Of a DNA stretch of 64,000 nucleotides, positions 1 to 8,154 are shown piece by piece. Position numbers and translations under genes: made by a program. The DNA is from Aerolutibacter ruishenii (lineage in GTDB: Bacteria > Pseudomonadota > Gammaproteobacteria > Xanthomonadales > Xanthomonadaceae): the NCBI RefSeq assembly GCF_007830115.1, contig NZ_VLKP01000015.1, forward strand, positions 1-64,000, written 5' to 3'. Every line of letters begins with the position of its first letter. Position 1 is the stretch's first letter. Below the pieces are notes generated by a model. That model did no database searches. It was not told where the DNA came from and saw nothing but the letters and a program-made list of their open reading frames with translations.

Positions 1-250
1 GGCCGCACCCCGGACAGGCCAGTCGCAGGCGCGGTAGCCGCAACTCAACCGGATCTCCGAACACCGGCAGATCCCGAACCCGGCGCATTGTGCGGTCGTG
101 GATCGCTTCAACCCGGCCGCCACACCCCATGCAGGTTCGCGCCACTCCAGGTTCTGGTGCCAGCTCCACCACCAGCCAGCGCAGCGCCCCACGCATCTCG
201 TGACGCCACTCCCCAACCCGGTAGCCCACCCAGCCACCCAGCTGGGCCAT
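1..250 (-). CDS. ISL3-family transposase, N-terminal part (cut by window edge)
   Basis: An open frame starts at ATG 250-248 and runs off the left edge, giving 83 codons. An AAGGGG ribosome binding site (complement of 256-261) sits 5 bases before the ATG. The protein opens with a GWVGYRVGEW segment, then a zinc-finger pair C40-x2-C43 and C79-x2-C82, separated by HDRTMRRVRDLPVFGDPVELRLP-type sequence. A short zinc-binding N-terminus with an R-x-R-D-L-P-x-x-G motif is characteristic of ISL3 (IS204/IS1001/IS1165) transposases, which move by a DDE transposase. The catalytic part lies outside the window, so intactness cannot be judged. Neither terminal inverted repeat could be defined. The family call rests on motif memory. 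Confidence 0.8.
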   Translation of the reverse strand, partial: MAQLGGWVGYRVGEWRHEMRGALRWLVVELAPEPGVARTCMGCGGRVEAIHDRTMRRVRDLPVFGDPVELRLPRLRLACPGCG

Positions 251-265
251 ACAATCCCCTTCGGC

Positions 266-321
266 CACGGCCGACCCCTGTTTGTAGTCTCGACAACCAC
301 AAATTAGCCGGGTCGGCCGTG
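266..321. repeat. 12-bp perfect inverted repeat upstream of the ISL3 transposase
   Basis: Arms CACGGCCGACCC (266-277) and GGGTCGGCCGTG (310-321) are perfect reverse complements separated by 32 AT-richer bases. The structure lies just upstream of the transposase start. It could be part of the IS end, a bidirectional terminator, or a hairpin that limits read-through into the transposase. The rest of the stretch between 251 and the tRNA-Leu promoter holds no gene that can be supported. Confidence 0.6.
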
Positions 322-350
322 CGCCTCTCCCTCAGTTGGGAGAAGAACCT

Positions 351-379
351 TTTTCCTTTTCGGGAGCCCGTCCTAGAAT
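351..379 (+). promoter_or_regulatory. putative sigma70 promoter of tRNA-Leu
   Basis: A TAGAAT -10 box (374-379) lies 17 bases after a weak TTTTCC -35 (351-356). Predicted start is near 386, about 30 bases before the mature tRNA 5' end, a normal leader length for a tRNA gene. Confidence 0.45.
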
Positions 380-415
380 GACGGGGCGGACGGTCGAAGC
401 AATCGGTCCGGCTTT

Positions 416-793
<378 letters not shown>

Positions 794-2086
794 ATGCAAG
801 TTTCGGTCGAATCGCTGGGCAATCTTGAACGCCGCCTCACCTTCACCCTGCCGACGGACCGCTACGAGTCCGTGGTCGGTGGCCGCCTCAAGGAAATCCA
901 GCGCGGTGCCAACCTCAAGGGCTTCCGCAAGGGCAAGGTGCCGGCCAGCGTGATCGAGCAGCGTTTCGGTCCGCAGGTTCGCGCCGAGGTGATGGATGGC
1001 CTGCTGCGCGAGAGCTTCGGCAACGCCGTGCGCGACAACGCGCTGCAGATCGCCGGCAACCCGCAGATCGTGCCGGGCGAGGGCGAGATGAACTTCGTCG
1101 CCACCTTCGAGGTGGTGCCGGACTTCGGTGACGTCGACGTGGCCAAGCTCAACGTGGTGCGCAACACCGCCGACGTCACCGACGCCGACATCGACACCAT
1201 GCTCGAGAACCTGCGCATGCAGCGCCGCACCTGGAACAAGGTCGAGCGCGAGGCGAAGGAAGGCGACCTGGTTGGCCTTGAAACCTTCTCCGTGGTCGAC
1301 GGCGAGCGCCTGCCGGCCGAGGGCACCGAGCGTGGCGCCACCGCCATTGGCTCGAACGTGATGTTCCCGGCCATCGAGGCTGCGCTGGCCGGCATGAAGG
1401 CCGGCGACGAGAAGACCGTCGACGTCGACTTCCCCGCCGACTGGCGCGTACCGCAGTTCGCCGGCAAGAAGGTCGCCGTGACCCTGCAGGTCAAGGAAGT
1501 GTCCGAGCCGGTGCTGCCGGACGTGGACGCGGCCTTCATCAAGAGCTTCGGCGTGAAGAGCGGCGATGCCGAACAGTTCCGCAAGGACATCCGCAGCAAC
1601 CTGGAGCGCGAGCTCAAGGGCGCGCTGATGACCCGCCTGCGCCGCGAAGTCGGTGAGCAGCTGATCGCGGCCTACGCGCACGTCGAGATGCCGCCGAAGC
1701 TGGTCGAGGGCGAAGCCCGTGGCATGGCCGCCCAGGTGGTCGAGCAGGCGCAGCGCGCCGGCCGCAACGTCGGCGACGTGCCGGCCGACATGTACCAGAA
1801 CTACCTGGACGCCGCCCGCAAGCGCGTGCTGGTGGGCCTGCTGGTGGGCGAAGTGGCCCGTCGCAACGAACTGCGCCTGGACCCCAAGCGCGTCACCGAG
1901 ACCCTGCAGCTGATCGCCTCCACCTACGAGGAGCCGCAGCAGGTCATCGAGCTGTACCGCAATGACCAGCAGTTGATGGCCGGCCTGCAGAACCGCGTGA
2001 TGGAAGAGCAGGTGATCGACTGGATCGCCGAGCGCGCCCAGCACACCGAACAGCCGCTGTCGTTCAGCGAGGCGATCCGCCAGTAA
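794..2086 (+). CDS. tig: trigger factor, ribosome-associated chaperone and prolyl isomerase
   Basis: Trigger factor binds ribosomal protein L23 at the exit tunnel and shields nascent chains; its middle FKBP-like domain isomerises prolyl bonds. The 430-residue length is typical of the family. The ribosome-binding signature GFRKGKVP falls near residues 44-51, the FKBP-like domain occupies roughly 150-240 and the helical arm domain the remainder. The ATG at 794 is preceded by AGGAG (784-788) at 5 bases. An in-frame upstream extension lacks family similarity and was rejected. The gene heads the conserved tig-clpP-clpX-lon order, but a strong terminator after it suggests its own transcript. Confidence 0.98.
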   Translation: MQVSVESLGNLERRLTFTLPTDRYESVVGGRLKEIQRGANLKGFRKGKVPASVIEQRFGPQVRAEVMDGLLRESFGNAVRDNALQIAGNPQIVPGEGEMNFVATFEVVPDFGDVDVAKLNVVRNTADVTDADIDTMLENLRMQRRTWNKVEREAKEGDLVGLETFSVVDGERLPAEGTERGATAIGSNVMFPAIEAALAGMKAGDEKTVDVDFPADWRVPQFAGKKVAVTLQVKEVSEPVLPDVDAAFIKSFGVKSGDAEQFRKDIRSNLERELKGALMTRLRREVGEQLIAAYAHVEMPPKLVEGEARGMAAQVVEQAQRAGRNVGDVPADMYQNYLDAARKRVLVGLLVGEVARRNELRLDPKRVTETLQLIASTYEEPQQVIELYRNDQQLMAGLQNRVMEEQVIDWIAERAQHTEQPLSFSEAIRQ

Positions 2087-2172
2087 CCGCCGAGGCACGG
2101 CCGCACCGCAGGGTGCAGGCCTTGCCGGAGCAAGCGTTCCACGCCCGGCAGCGAGCCGGGCCGTTGGGCAGG

Positions 2173-2202
2173 AAGGGCGCCCCTGCGGCGCCCTTTGTCC
2201 TT
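2173..2202 (+). terminator. intrinsic terminator after tig
   Basis: AAGGGCGCC (2173-2181) and GGCGCCCTT (2187-2195) form a perfect 9-bp stem with loop CCTGC, followed by TTGTCCTT. It separates tig from the clpP promoter region. Confidence 0.75.
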
Positions 2203-2254
2203 GCCCACCCCGGCTGTCCGCCTGAGCGGATCGCCCATGGACGGCAAGGCACCA

Positions 2255-2284
2255 CTTGCGCTTTCAACACGGCGGCCCCAATTT
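2255..2284 (+). promoter_or_regulatory. sigma32-like heat-shock promoter of clpP
   Basis: CTTGCGC (2255-2261), 14 bases, then CCCCAATTT (2276-2284) resembles the RpoH consensus CTTGAAA-N13-15-CCCCATnT. The predicted start near 2290 is about 30 bases before the clpP ATG. A heat-shock promoter fits ClpP function. Confidence 0.6.
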
Positions 2285-2321
2285 GGTCGCAACGCCCCAC
2301 AGTCTTCACAGGTGCCATTGC

Positions 2322-2948
2322 ATGGATTACCGGACCCAAGCCCTGAACCTCGTCCCGATGGTGGTCGAGCAGACCAGCCGCGGCGAGCGCGCGTATGACA
2401 TCTATTCGCGCCTGCTGAAGGAGCGGGTGATCTTCCTCGTCGGCCCGATCGACGACTACATGGCCAATGTGATCGTGGCCCAGCTGCTGTTCCTCGAGGC
2501 CGAGAACCCCGAGAAGGACATCAGCCTGTACATCAACTCCCCGGGTGGCATCGTTACCGCGGGCATGGCCATCTACGACACCATGCAGTACATCAAGCCG
2601 GACGTGAGCACCATCTGCGTCGGCCAGGCGGCCTCCATGGGCGCGCTGCTGCTGGCCTCGGGCGCGCCGGGCAAGCGCTATGCGCTCCCCAACTCGCGCG
2701 TGATGATCCACCAGCCGCTGGGCGGGTTCCAGGGCCAGGCCACGGACATCGACATCCACGCCCGCGAGATCCTGTCGCTGAAGCAGCGCCTCAACGAGAC
2801 CCTGTCCAAGCACACCGGCCAGCCGCTGGAGACCATTGCCCGCGACACCGAGCGCGACAATTTCAAGAGCGCCGAGGCCGCCCGCGAGTACGGCCTGATC
2901 GACCAGGTGCTGGAGCGCCGCCCGGACGAGTCGGTCCAGGCGGGCTGA
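2322..2948 (+). CDS. clpP: ATP-dependent Clp protease proteolytic subunit
   Basis: ClpP is the serine peptidase that forms a 14-subunit barrel and degrades proteins fed in by ClpX or ClpA. The 208-residue product carries the triad Ser105 (AASMGALLL), His130 (MIHQPLGG) and Asp179 (TERDNF), with the same spacing as E. coli ClpP. The ATG at 2322 follows CAGGTG at 2309-2314. A sigma32-like promoter lies upstream and clpX is downstream, the usual pairing. The 197-bp gap to clpX holds a separate promoter, so the partner genes can be expressed independently. Confidence 0.98.
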   Translation: MDYRTQALNLVPMVVEQTSRGERAYDIYSRLLKERVIFLVGPIDDYMANVIVAQLLFLEAENPEKDISLYINSPGGIVTAGMAIYDTMQYIKPDVSTICVGQAASMGALLLASGAPGKRYALPNSRVMIHQPLGGFQGQATDIDIHAREILSLKQRLNETLSKHTGQPLETIARDTERDNFKSAEAAREYGLIDQVLERRPDESVQAG

Positions 2949-3046
2949 CCCATCGGCCCATCCCCGGGATGGATGGCGGGGCAGGTCTCCGCCAGGCACG
3001 TTCCGCGGGGCTTTCACCACGTTTTCCCGGCCCGGGAGCCGGCCCC

Positions 3047-3074
3047 TTGGCGGGCCGGAACCCTGTGCTATTCT
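3047..3074 (+). promoter_or_regulatory. putative sigma70 promoter of clpX
   Basis: TTGGCG (3047-3052), 16 bases, then TATTCT (3069-3074) preceded by TGC, an extended -10 feature. The predicted start near 3081 leaves a leader of about 65 bases before clpX. Confidence 0.5.
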
Positions 3075-3145
3075 CGGGCCGAAGCACCCTCCCAGACCCT
3101 GTGAACGGGCCTGGGCTGGGGACTTGAGCACCAACAGGCAAAAGC

Positions 3146-4438
3146 ATGAGCGACGAGCAAAAGAGCCGCGGTACCGGCGACAGCAACAAGATTCTTTACT
3201 GCTCGTTCTGCGGTAAGAGCCAGCATGAGGTCCGCAAGCTGATTGCGGGTCCCAGCGTGTTCATCTGCGATGAATGCGTGGAGTTGTGCAATGACATCAT
3301 CCGCGAGGAACTCGAGGAGAAGGCGCAGTCGGCGCGCAGCCACCTGCCCAAGCCCAAGGAGATCCTCGAGGTCCTCGACCAGTACGTGATCGGCCAGCCG
3401 CGCGCGAAGAGGACCCTCGCCGTGGCGGTGTACAACCACTACAAGCGCATCGAGAGCCGGCAGAAGAACGACGACGTCGAGCTGGCCAAGTCCAACATCC
3501 TGCTGGTGGGCCCCACCGGTTCGGGCAAGACGCTGCTGGCCGAGACGTTGGCGCGCATGCTCAACGTGCCGTTCACCATGGCCGACGCCACCACGCTGAC
3601 CGAAGCCGGTTACGTGGGCGAGGACGTGGAGAACATCATCCAGAAGCTGCTGCAGAAGTGCGACTACGACGTCGACAAGGCGCAGCAGGGCATCGTCTAC
3701 ATCGACGAGATCGACAAGATCTCGCGCAAGAGCGACAACCCGTCCATCACCCGCGACGTTTCGGGCGAGGGCGTGCAGCAGGCGCTGCTCAAGCTGATCG
3801 AAGGCACCATCGCCAGCGTGCCGCCGCAGGGTGGCCGCAAGCACCCGCAGCAGGAATTCCTGCAGGTCGACACGCGCAACATCCTGTTCATCGTCGGCGG
3901 CGCGTTCGCCGGCCTGGAGAAGGTGATCCAGCAGCGCAGCACCGAGGCCGGCGGCATCGGCTTTGGCGCCAAGGTCAAGAGCAGCGAGCGCAAGGTGGAC
4001 ACCGGCAAGATCCTGGCCGATGTCGAGCCCGAGGACCTGATCAAGTTCGGCCTGATTCCGGAATTCGTCGGTCGCCTGCCGGTGGTCGCCACGCTGGAGG
4101 AACTGGACGAGGCCGCGCTGGTCAAGATCCTGACCGAGCCCAAGAACGCCATCACCAAGCAGTTCAAGAAGCTGTTCGAGATGGAAGGCGTGGAACTGGA
4201 GTTCCGCCCGGACGCACTGACCGCGATCGCCCGCAAGGCGCTCAAGCGCAAGACCGGTGCCCGCGGCCTGCGCACCATTGTCGAAGGCGTGCTGCTGGAC
4301 ACCATGTACGACCTGCCGTCGCTGGAGAACGTGAGCAAGGTGGTGGTGGACGAGTCGGTGATCGACCACAAGACCGACCCGTACCTGATCTACCAGACGC
4401 CGCCGGCCGCCGCGCCGAAGGCCGCCTCGGGCGACTGA
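3146..4438 (+). CDS. clpX: Clp protease ATP-binding unfoldase
   Basis: ClpX is the AAA+ hexamer that recognises tagged substrates, unfolds them and threads them into ClpP. The 430-residue protein starts with a C4 zinc-binding domain (C19, C22, C41, C44), followed by Walker A GPTGSGKT (122-129) and Walker B VYIDEID (184-190). The length equals the usual family size. An AACAGG ribosome binding site precedes the ATG. It sits between clpP and lon as in most proteobacteria. A 10-bp terminator hairpin follows. Confidence 0.98.
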   Translation: MSDEQKSRGTGDSNKILYCSFCGKSQHEVRKLIAGPSVFICDECVELCNDIIREELEEKAQSARSHLPKPKEILEVLDQYVIGQPRAKRTLAVAVYNHYKRIESRQKNDDVELAKSNILLVGPTGSGKTLLAETLARMLNVPFTMADATTLTEAGYVGEDVENIIQKLLQKCDYDVDKAQQGIVYIDEIDKISRKSDNPSITRDVSGEGVQQALLKLIEGTIASVPPQGGRKHPQQEFLQVDTRNILFIVGGAFAGLEKVIQQRSTEAGGIGFGAKVKSSERKVDTGKILADVEPEDLIKFGLIPEFVGRLPVVATLEELDEAALVKILTEPKNAITKQFKKLFEMEGVELEFRPDALTAIARKALKRKTGARGLRTIVEGVLLDTMYDLPSLENVSKVVVDESVIDHKTDPYLIYQTPPAAAPKAASGD

Positions 4439-4498
4439 GCCGCCCGGGCCGATCCCCGGTTCGCGCAGGCGGGCCGGGGCGCGTTCCCGTTCACCCCG

Positions 4499-4529
4499 GA
4501 CGCCGCCCCATTGGGCGGCGTCTGCGTTT
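4499..4529 (+). terminator. probable terminator after clpX
   Basis: GACGCCGCCC (4499-4508) and GGGCGGCGTC (4513-4522) form a perfect 10-bp stem with loop CATT, followed by TGCGTTTG. The U tract is poor. Confidence 0.6.
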
Positions 4530-4587
4530 GCAAGCCCATGTTCCTGAACGGGTTTGCGGTCGCGTCGTGGGGCGGCGTTCCGGTGCG

Positions 4588-4616
4588 CTTGCATCCCCGC
4601 GTCGAGGCCCCCATAA
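4588..4616 (+). promoter_or_regulatory. sigma32-like heat-shock promoter of lon
   Basis: CTTGCAT (4588-4594), 14 bases, then CCCCATAA (4609-4616) is a close match to the RpoH consensus in both boxes and spacing. Predicted start is near 4623, 76 bases before the lon ATG. Confidence 0.65.
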
Positions 4617-4698
4617 CCGTGGCCATAGGGCCTTGAGCCCCCCGTTTCTTCTGTGGAAGGGCGCCCGCCGTCCGACCCTGCCGTCCCCGGAGAGCACC

Positions 4699-7149
4699 AT
4701 GACCGAATCCAAGCCCCGTGAGCCTGTTGCCAGCGCAACGCTCGACCTGCCGGTGCTGCCGCTGCGCGACGTCGTCGTGTTCCCGCACATGGTCATCCCG
4801 CTGTTTGTTGGCCGCGAGAAGTCGATCAAGGCGCTCGACATGGCCATGGACGCCGACAAGCGCATCCTCCTGGTCGCGCAGAAGGTCGCCGAGACCGATG
4901 ACCCGGGTGCCGGCGACCTGCACCGTGTCGGTACGCTGGCCCACGTGCTGCAACTGCTCAAGCTGCCTGACGGCACCATCAAGGTGCTGGTGGAAGGCGT
5001 GTCGCGCGTGCAGGTGGACGGGGTCAGCGAGGTCAATGGCACGTTGACCGGCCGCGCCCACGAAGTGGCGCCTGAGGTCGATCGCCCCGAGCGTGAGCTG
5101 GAGGCCATCGCCCGTGCGCTGATGGGCCAGTTCGAGATGTACGTCAAGACCAACCGCAAGCTGCCGCCCGAGCTGATGCAGACGCTGCAGGGCATCGAGG
5201 AGCCGGGTCGCCTGGCCGACACCATCGCCGCGCACCTGGGCGTGCGCCTGGTCGACAAGCAGAAGCTGCTGGAGACGCACGCCATCGGCGCGCGCCTGGA
5301 GCAGCTGGTCGGCCTGGTCGACGGCGAGATCGACGTGCAGCAGCTGGAGAAACGCATCCGCGGCCGGGTCAAGTCGCAGATGGAGAAGAGCCAGCGCGAG
5401 TACTACCTCAACGAGCAGATGAAGGCGATCCAGAAGGAGCTCGGCGAGATCGACGAGGCGCCCAACGACATCGACGAGCTCACCCGCAAGATCGCCGAGG
5501 CCGGCATGCCCAAGCCGGTGGAAGCCAAGGCCAAGGCCGAGCTCAACAAGCTCAAGCAGATGTCGCCGATGTCGGCCGAGGCCGCGGTGGTGCGCAACTA
5601 CCTCGACTGGCTGCTGGGCGTGCCGTGGAAGAAGCGCACCAAGATCCGCAAGGACCTCAAGGCCGCGCAGGACGTGCTCGACGCCGACCACTTCGGTTTG
5701 GAGAAGGTCAAGGAGCGCATCCTGGAATACCTCGCGGTGCAGACGCGCGTGAAGAACATGAAGGGCGCGATCCTGTGCCTGGTCGGACCGCCGGGCGTGG
5801 GCAAGACCTCGCTCGGGCAGAGTATTGCCAAAGCCACCAACCGCAAGTTCGTGCGCATGTCGCTGGGCGGTGTGCGCGACGAAGCCGAGATCCGTGGCCA
5901 CCGCCGGACCTATGTCGGCTCGATGCCCGGCCGCATCGTGCAGAACCTCAACAAGGTAGGCAGCAAGAATCCGCTGTTCGTGCTGGACGAGATCGACAAG
6001 ATGTCGATGGACTTCCGTGGTGATCCGTCGTCGGCGCTGCTGGAGGTGCTGGACCCCGAACAGAACCATGCCTTCAACGACCACTACCTCGAGGTCGACC
6101 TGGACCTGAGCGAGGTGATGTTCGTCGCCACATCCAACTCGCTCAACATCCCGGGCCCGCTGCTGGACCGCATGGAGGTGATCCGCATTCCCGGTTACAC
6201 CGAGGAAGAGAAGCTCAACATCGCCATGCGCTACCTGCTGCCCAAGCAGATCAAGGCCAATGGCCTGAAGGAAGGCGAGATCAAGATCGATGAAAGCGCG
6301 GTGCGCGACATCGTGCGCTACTACACGCGCGAATCGGGCGTGCGCAACCTGGAGCGCGAGATTGCAAAGATCTGCCGCAAGGTGGTGAAGGAAATCGCGC
6401 TGGCGGGCCCGAAGCCGAAGAAGGCCAAGGACAGCGCGATCAAGGTCAACGCGAAGAACCTCGAGAAGTACCTGGGCGTGCAGCGCTTCGACTTCGGTCG
6501 CGCCGAGGAACAGAACGAGATCGGCCTGGTGACCGGCCTGGCCTGGACGGAAGTGGGCGGCGACCTGTTGCAGATCGAGTCCACGCTGGTGCCGGGCAAG
6601 GGCCAGCTGCTGCTCACCGGCCAGTTGGGTGACGTGATGAAGGAGTCGGCGTCGGCCGCACTGAGCGTGGTGCGTGCGCGCACCGAGCGCCTGGGCATCG
6701 ACCTGGACTTCCTGCAGAAGCACGACGTGCACGTGCACGTGCCCGAGGGCGCGACGCCGAAGGACGGCCCGAGCGCCGGTATTGCCATGGCCACCGCGCT
6801 GGTGTCGATGCTGACCAAGAACCCGGTCAAGGCCGACGTGGCCATGACCGGCGAGATCACCCTGCGCGGCCGTGTGCTGCCCATCGGCGGCCTGAAGGAG
6901 AAGCTGCTGGCCGCGCTGCGCGGTGGCATCCGCACCGTGGTGATCCCGGAGGAAAACGCCAAGGACCTGGTCGACCTGCCCAAGGCCGTGACCCAGGGCC
7001 TGAAGATCATTCCGGTCCGGTGGATCGACGAAGTGCTCGATATCGCGCTGGAACGGCCGCTGGGGCCCGCGAAGCCACCTGTTGGAGACAAGGCGGCAGG
7101 CGTGAAGCGCGCACGCAAGCCGGGCACGCAGGCGAGCATCAAGCATTGA
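4699..7149 (+). CDS. lon: ATP-dependent protease Lon
   Basis: Lon is a homo-hexameric cytoplasmic AAA+ serine protease that removes misfolded and regulatory proteins. The 816-residue protein has the N-terminal substrate-binding domain (about 15-310), Walker [10 protein letters not shown] near 361-370, and the C-terminal protease domain with the Ser692 (DGPSAG) and Lys735 (LKEKLL) dyad, 43 residues apart as in E. coli. The start ATG follows GGAGAG. A long in-frame extension upstream runs through clpX in another frame and is an artefact. A sigma32-like promoter upstream and the hupB promoter downstream mark it as its own unit. Confidence 0.98.
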   Translation: MTESKPREPVASATLDLPVLPLRDVVVFPHMVIPLFVGREKSIKALDMAMDADKRILLVAQKVAETDDPGAGDLHRVGTLAHVLQLLKLPDGTIKVLVEGVSRVQVDGVSEVNGTLTGRAHEVAPEVDRPERELEAIARALMGQFEMYVKTNRKLPPELMQTLQGIEEPGRLADTIAAHLGVRLVDKQKLLETHAIGARLEQLVGLVDGEIDVQQLEKRIRGRVKSQMEKSQREYYLNEQMKAIQKELGEIDEAPNDIDELTRKIAEAGMPKPVEAKAKAELNKLKQMSPMSAEAAVVRNYLDWLLGVPWKKRTKIRKDLKAAQDVLDADHFGLEKVKERILEYLAVQTRVKNMKGAILCLVGPPGVGKTSLGQSIAKATNRKFVRMSLGGVRDEAEIRGHRRTYVGSMPGRIVQNLNKVGSKNPLFVLDEIDKMSMDFRGDPSSALLEVLDPEQNHAFNDHYLEVDLDLSEVMFVATSNSLNIPGPLLDRMEVIRIPGYTEEEKLNIAMRYLLPKQIKANGLKEGEIKIDESAVRDIVRYYTRESGVRNLEREIAKICRKVVKEIALAGPKPKKAKDSAIKVNAKNLEKYLGVQRFDFGRAEEQNEIGLVTGLAWTEVGGDLLQIESTLVPGKGQLLLTGQLGDVMKESASAALSVVRARTERLGIDLDFLQKHDVHVHVPEGATPKDGPSAGIAMATALVSMLTKNPVKADVAMTGEITLRGRVLPIGGLKEKLLAALRGGIRTVVIPEENAKDLVDLPKAVTQGLKIIPVRWIDEVLDIALERPLGPAKPPVGDKAAGVKRARKPGTQASIKH

Positions 7150-7213
7150 TGTCCACCGGCGGCCACCGGTGGGAAAATACCTCTGAAAGGCCCGTCGTTA
7201 TTGGGTTTGCGGC

Positions 7214-7242
7214 TTGCGGGGTCAAAATGCCGCTGGTATAAC
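7214..7242 (+). promoter_or_regulatory. sigma70 promoter of hupB
   Basis: TTGCGG (7214-7219), exactly 17 bases, then TATAAC (7237-7242) with TGG just before the -10 box (extended -10). The predicted start near 7249 leaves a leader of about 110 bases. This is one of the strongest promoters in the window, in keeping with abundant HU. Confidence 0.75.
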
Positions 7243-7358
7243 GGGCGCAACCGCGCGTCCCTGTTGCGCGGCAAGCTCGATCGGGGACTGCACTGCCGAG
7301 GCAGGCAGCCCCGGTTCTCAAGAGAATGCGGTCACATCCGCACACGGAGTCCAAAAGA

Positions 7359-7631
7359 ATGAACAAGGCCGAATTTGTAGCTGCCGTCGCCGACGCTGCC
7401 GAGCTGTCCAAGACCGACGCTTCCAGCGCCGTCGACGCGGTCATCAGCGTGATCACCAAGACCTTGAAGAAGGGCGAGACCGTCACGCTGGTGGGCTTCG
7501 GTACCTTCGAAGTGCGCAAGCGCGCCGCCCGCCAGGGCCGCAACCCGAAGACCGGCGAGACCATCAAGATCAAGGCCTCGAAGAACCCGTCGTTCAAGGC
7601 TGGCAAGGCCCTGAAGGACGCTGTAAACTAA
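7359..7631 (+). CDS. hupB: DNA-binding protein HU (beta type)
   Basis: HU is the small dimeric histone-like protein that bends DNA without sequence specificity. The 90-residue product begins [12 protein letters not shown] and carries the HU signature [13 protein letters not shown] at about residues 46-58, with the DNA-binding arm including RNPKTGE. The start was chosen for the family N-terminus and for GGAG at 7346-7349, 9 bases upstream. The position directly after lon is conserved in proteobacteria, and ppiD follows after two tRNA genes. Confidence 0.97.
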   Translation: MNKAEFVAAVADAAELSKTDASSAVDAVISVITKTLKKGETVTLVGFGTFEVRKRAARQGRNPKTGETIKIKASKNPSFKAGKALKDAVN

Positions 7632-7639
7632 GCGGCTCG

Positions 7640-7663
7640 CTGCCCGGGCCGTGGCCCGGGCAG
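7640..7663 (+). terminator. 11-bp hairpin between hupB and tRNA-Val
   Basis: CTGCCCGGGCC (7640-7650) and GGCCCGGGCAG (7653-7663) are perfect complements with only GT between, so the loop must open a few pairs. There is no U tract. It starts 8 bases after the hupB stop and ends 6 bases before tRNA-Val. It could be a terminator, an mRNA 3' stabiliser or a processing signal. Confidence 0.5.
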
Positions 7664-7669
7664 TCGGAT

Positions 7670-7744
7670 GGGTGCTTAGCTCAGCGGTAGAGCGTCTCCT
7701 TTACACGGAGAGGGTCGGGGGTTCGAAACCCTCAGCACCCACCA
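7670..7744 (+). tRNA. tRNA-Val (anticodon TAC)
   Basis: The 75-nt tRNA has acceptor arms GGGTGCT (7670-7676) and AGCACCC (7734-7740), discriminator A and encoded CCA. The anticodon stem TCTCC/GGAGA encloses TTTACAC with anticodon TAC at 7702-7704. No separate promoter is obvious, so it may be made by read-through from hupB and processed. Confidence 0.97.
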
Positions 7745-7848
7745 CAGCATCCAGGCAACATCCAGAATAATCCTGCAAGAAATTCTGAACTGGGATCTTC
7801 CCAAAACAGAAAAACTACTGCAGAATATCTGTCTCGAGTTTGAAGCGC

Positions 7849-7925
7849 GGAGTGGTAGTTCAGTCGGTTAGAATGCTGGCCTGTCACGCCGGAGGTCGCG
7901 GGTTCGAGTCCCGTCCACTCCGCCA
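7849..7925 (+). tRNA. tRNA-Asp (anticodon GTC)
   Basis: The 77-nt tRNA has acceptor arms GGAGTGG (7849-7855) and CCACTCC (7915-7921), discriminator G and encoded CCA (7923-7925). The anticodon GTC is at 7883-7885 within CTGTCAC. It closely resembles E. coli tRNA-Asp. It is 104 bases after tRNA-Val and is followed by a strong terminator, so the two are probably one transcript. Confidence 0.97.
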
Positions 7926-7933
7926 GTTTCGCC

Positions 7934-7963
7934 AAAGGCGCCCGCAAGGGCGCCTTTGTTTTT
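7934..7963 (+). terminator. intrinsic terminator after tRNA-Asp
   Basis: AAAGGCGCCC (7934-7943), loop GCAA, GGGCGCCTTT (7948-7957), then GTTTTT. Perfect stem, stable tetraloop and a U tract. Confidence 0.9.
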
Positions 7964-8154
7964 GCGCGTTCGCCAGGCGGAACTTTCGCGGCTGCGTTTC
8001 ACGCCGTCCCCGGATGCGCCTGCGCATTATTGCGAATGTCCGCAGCCGCGTGGGTTGCCAACGCCCGAGGTCCCCGTTGGGCCTTTTGCGCCGCGCCAGA
8101 TTCCACGGTTAAGCCGGGTTACACTGTCCGGCTTCCGTCTTCTTCTTTCCGGGC

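Noticed and set aside
4390-7146. Open frame of 918 codons antisense to lon
   Set aside because: High-GC third-position bias creates long antisense frames. The lon protein on the plus strand is a full family match and the antisense product has low-complexity His/Leu/Arg composition with no motif.
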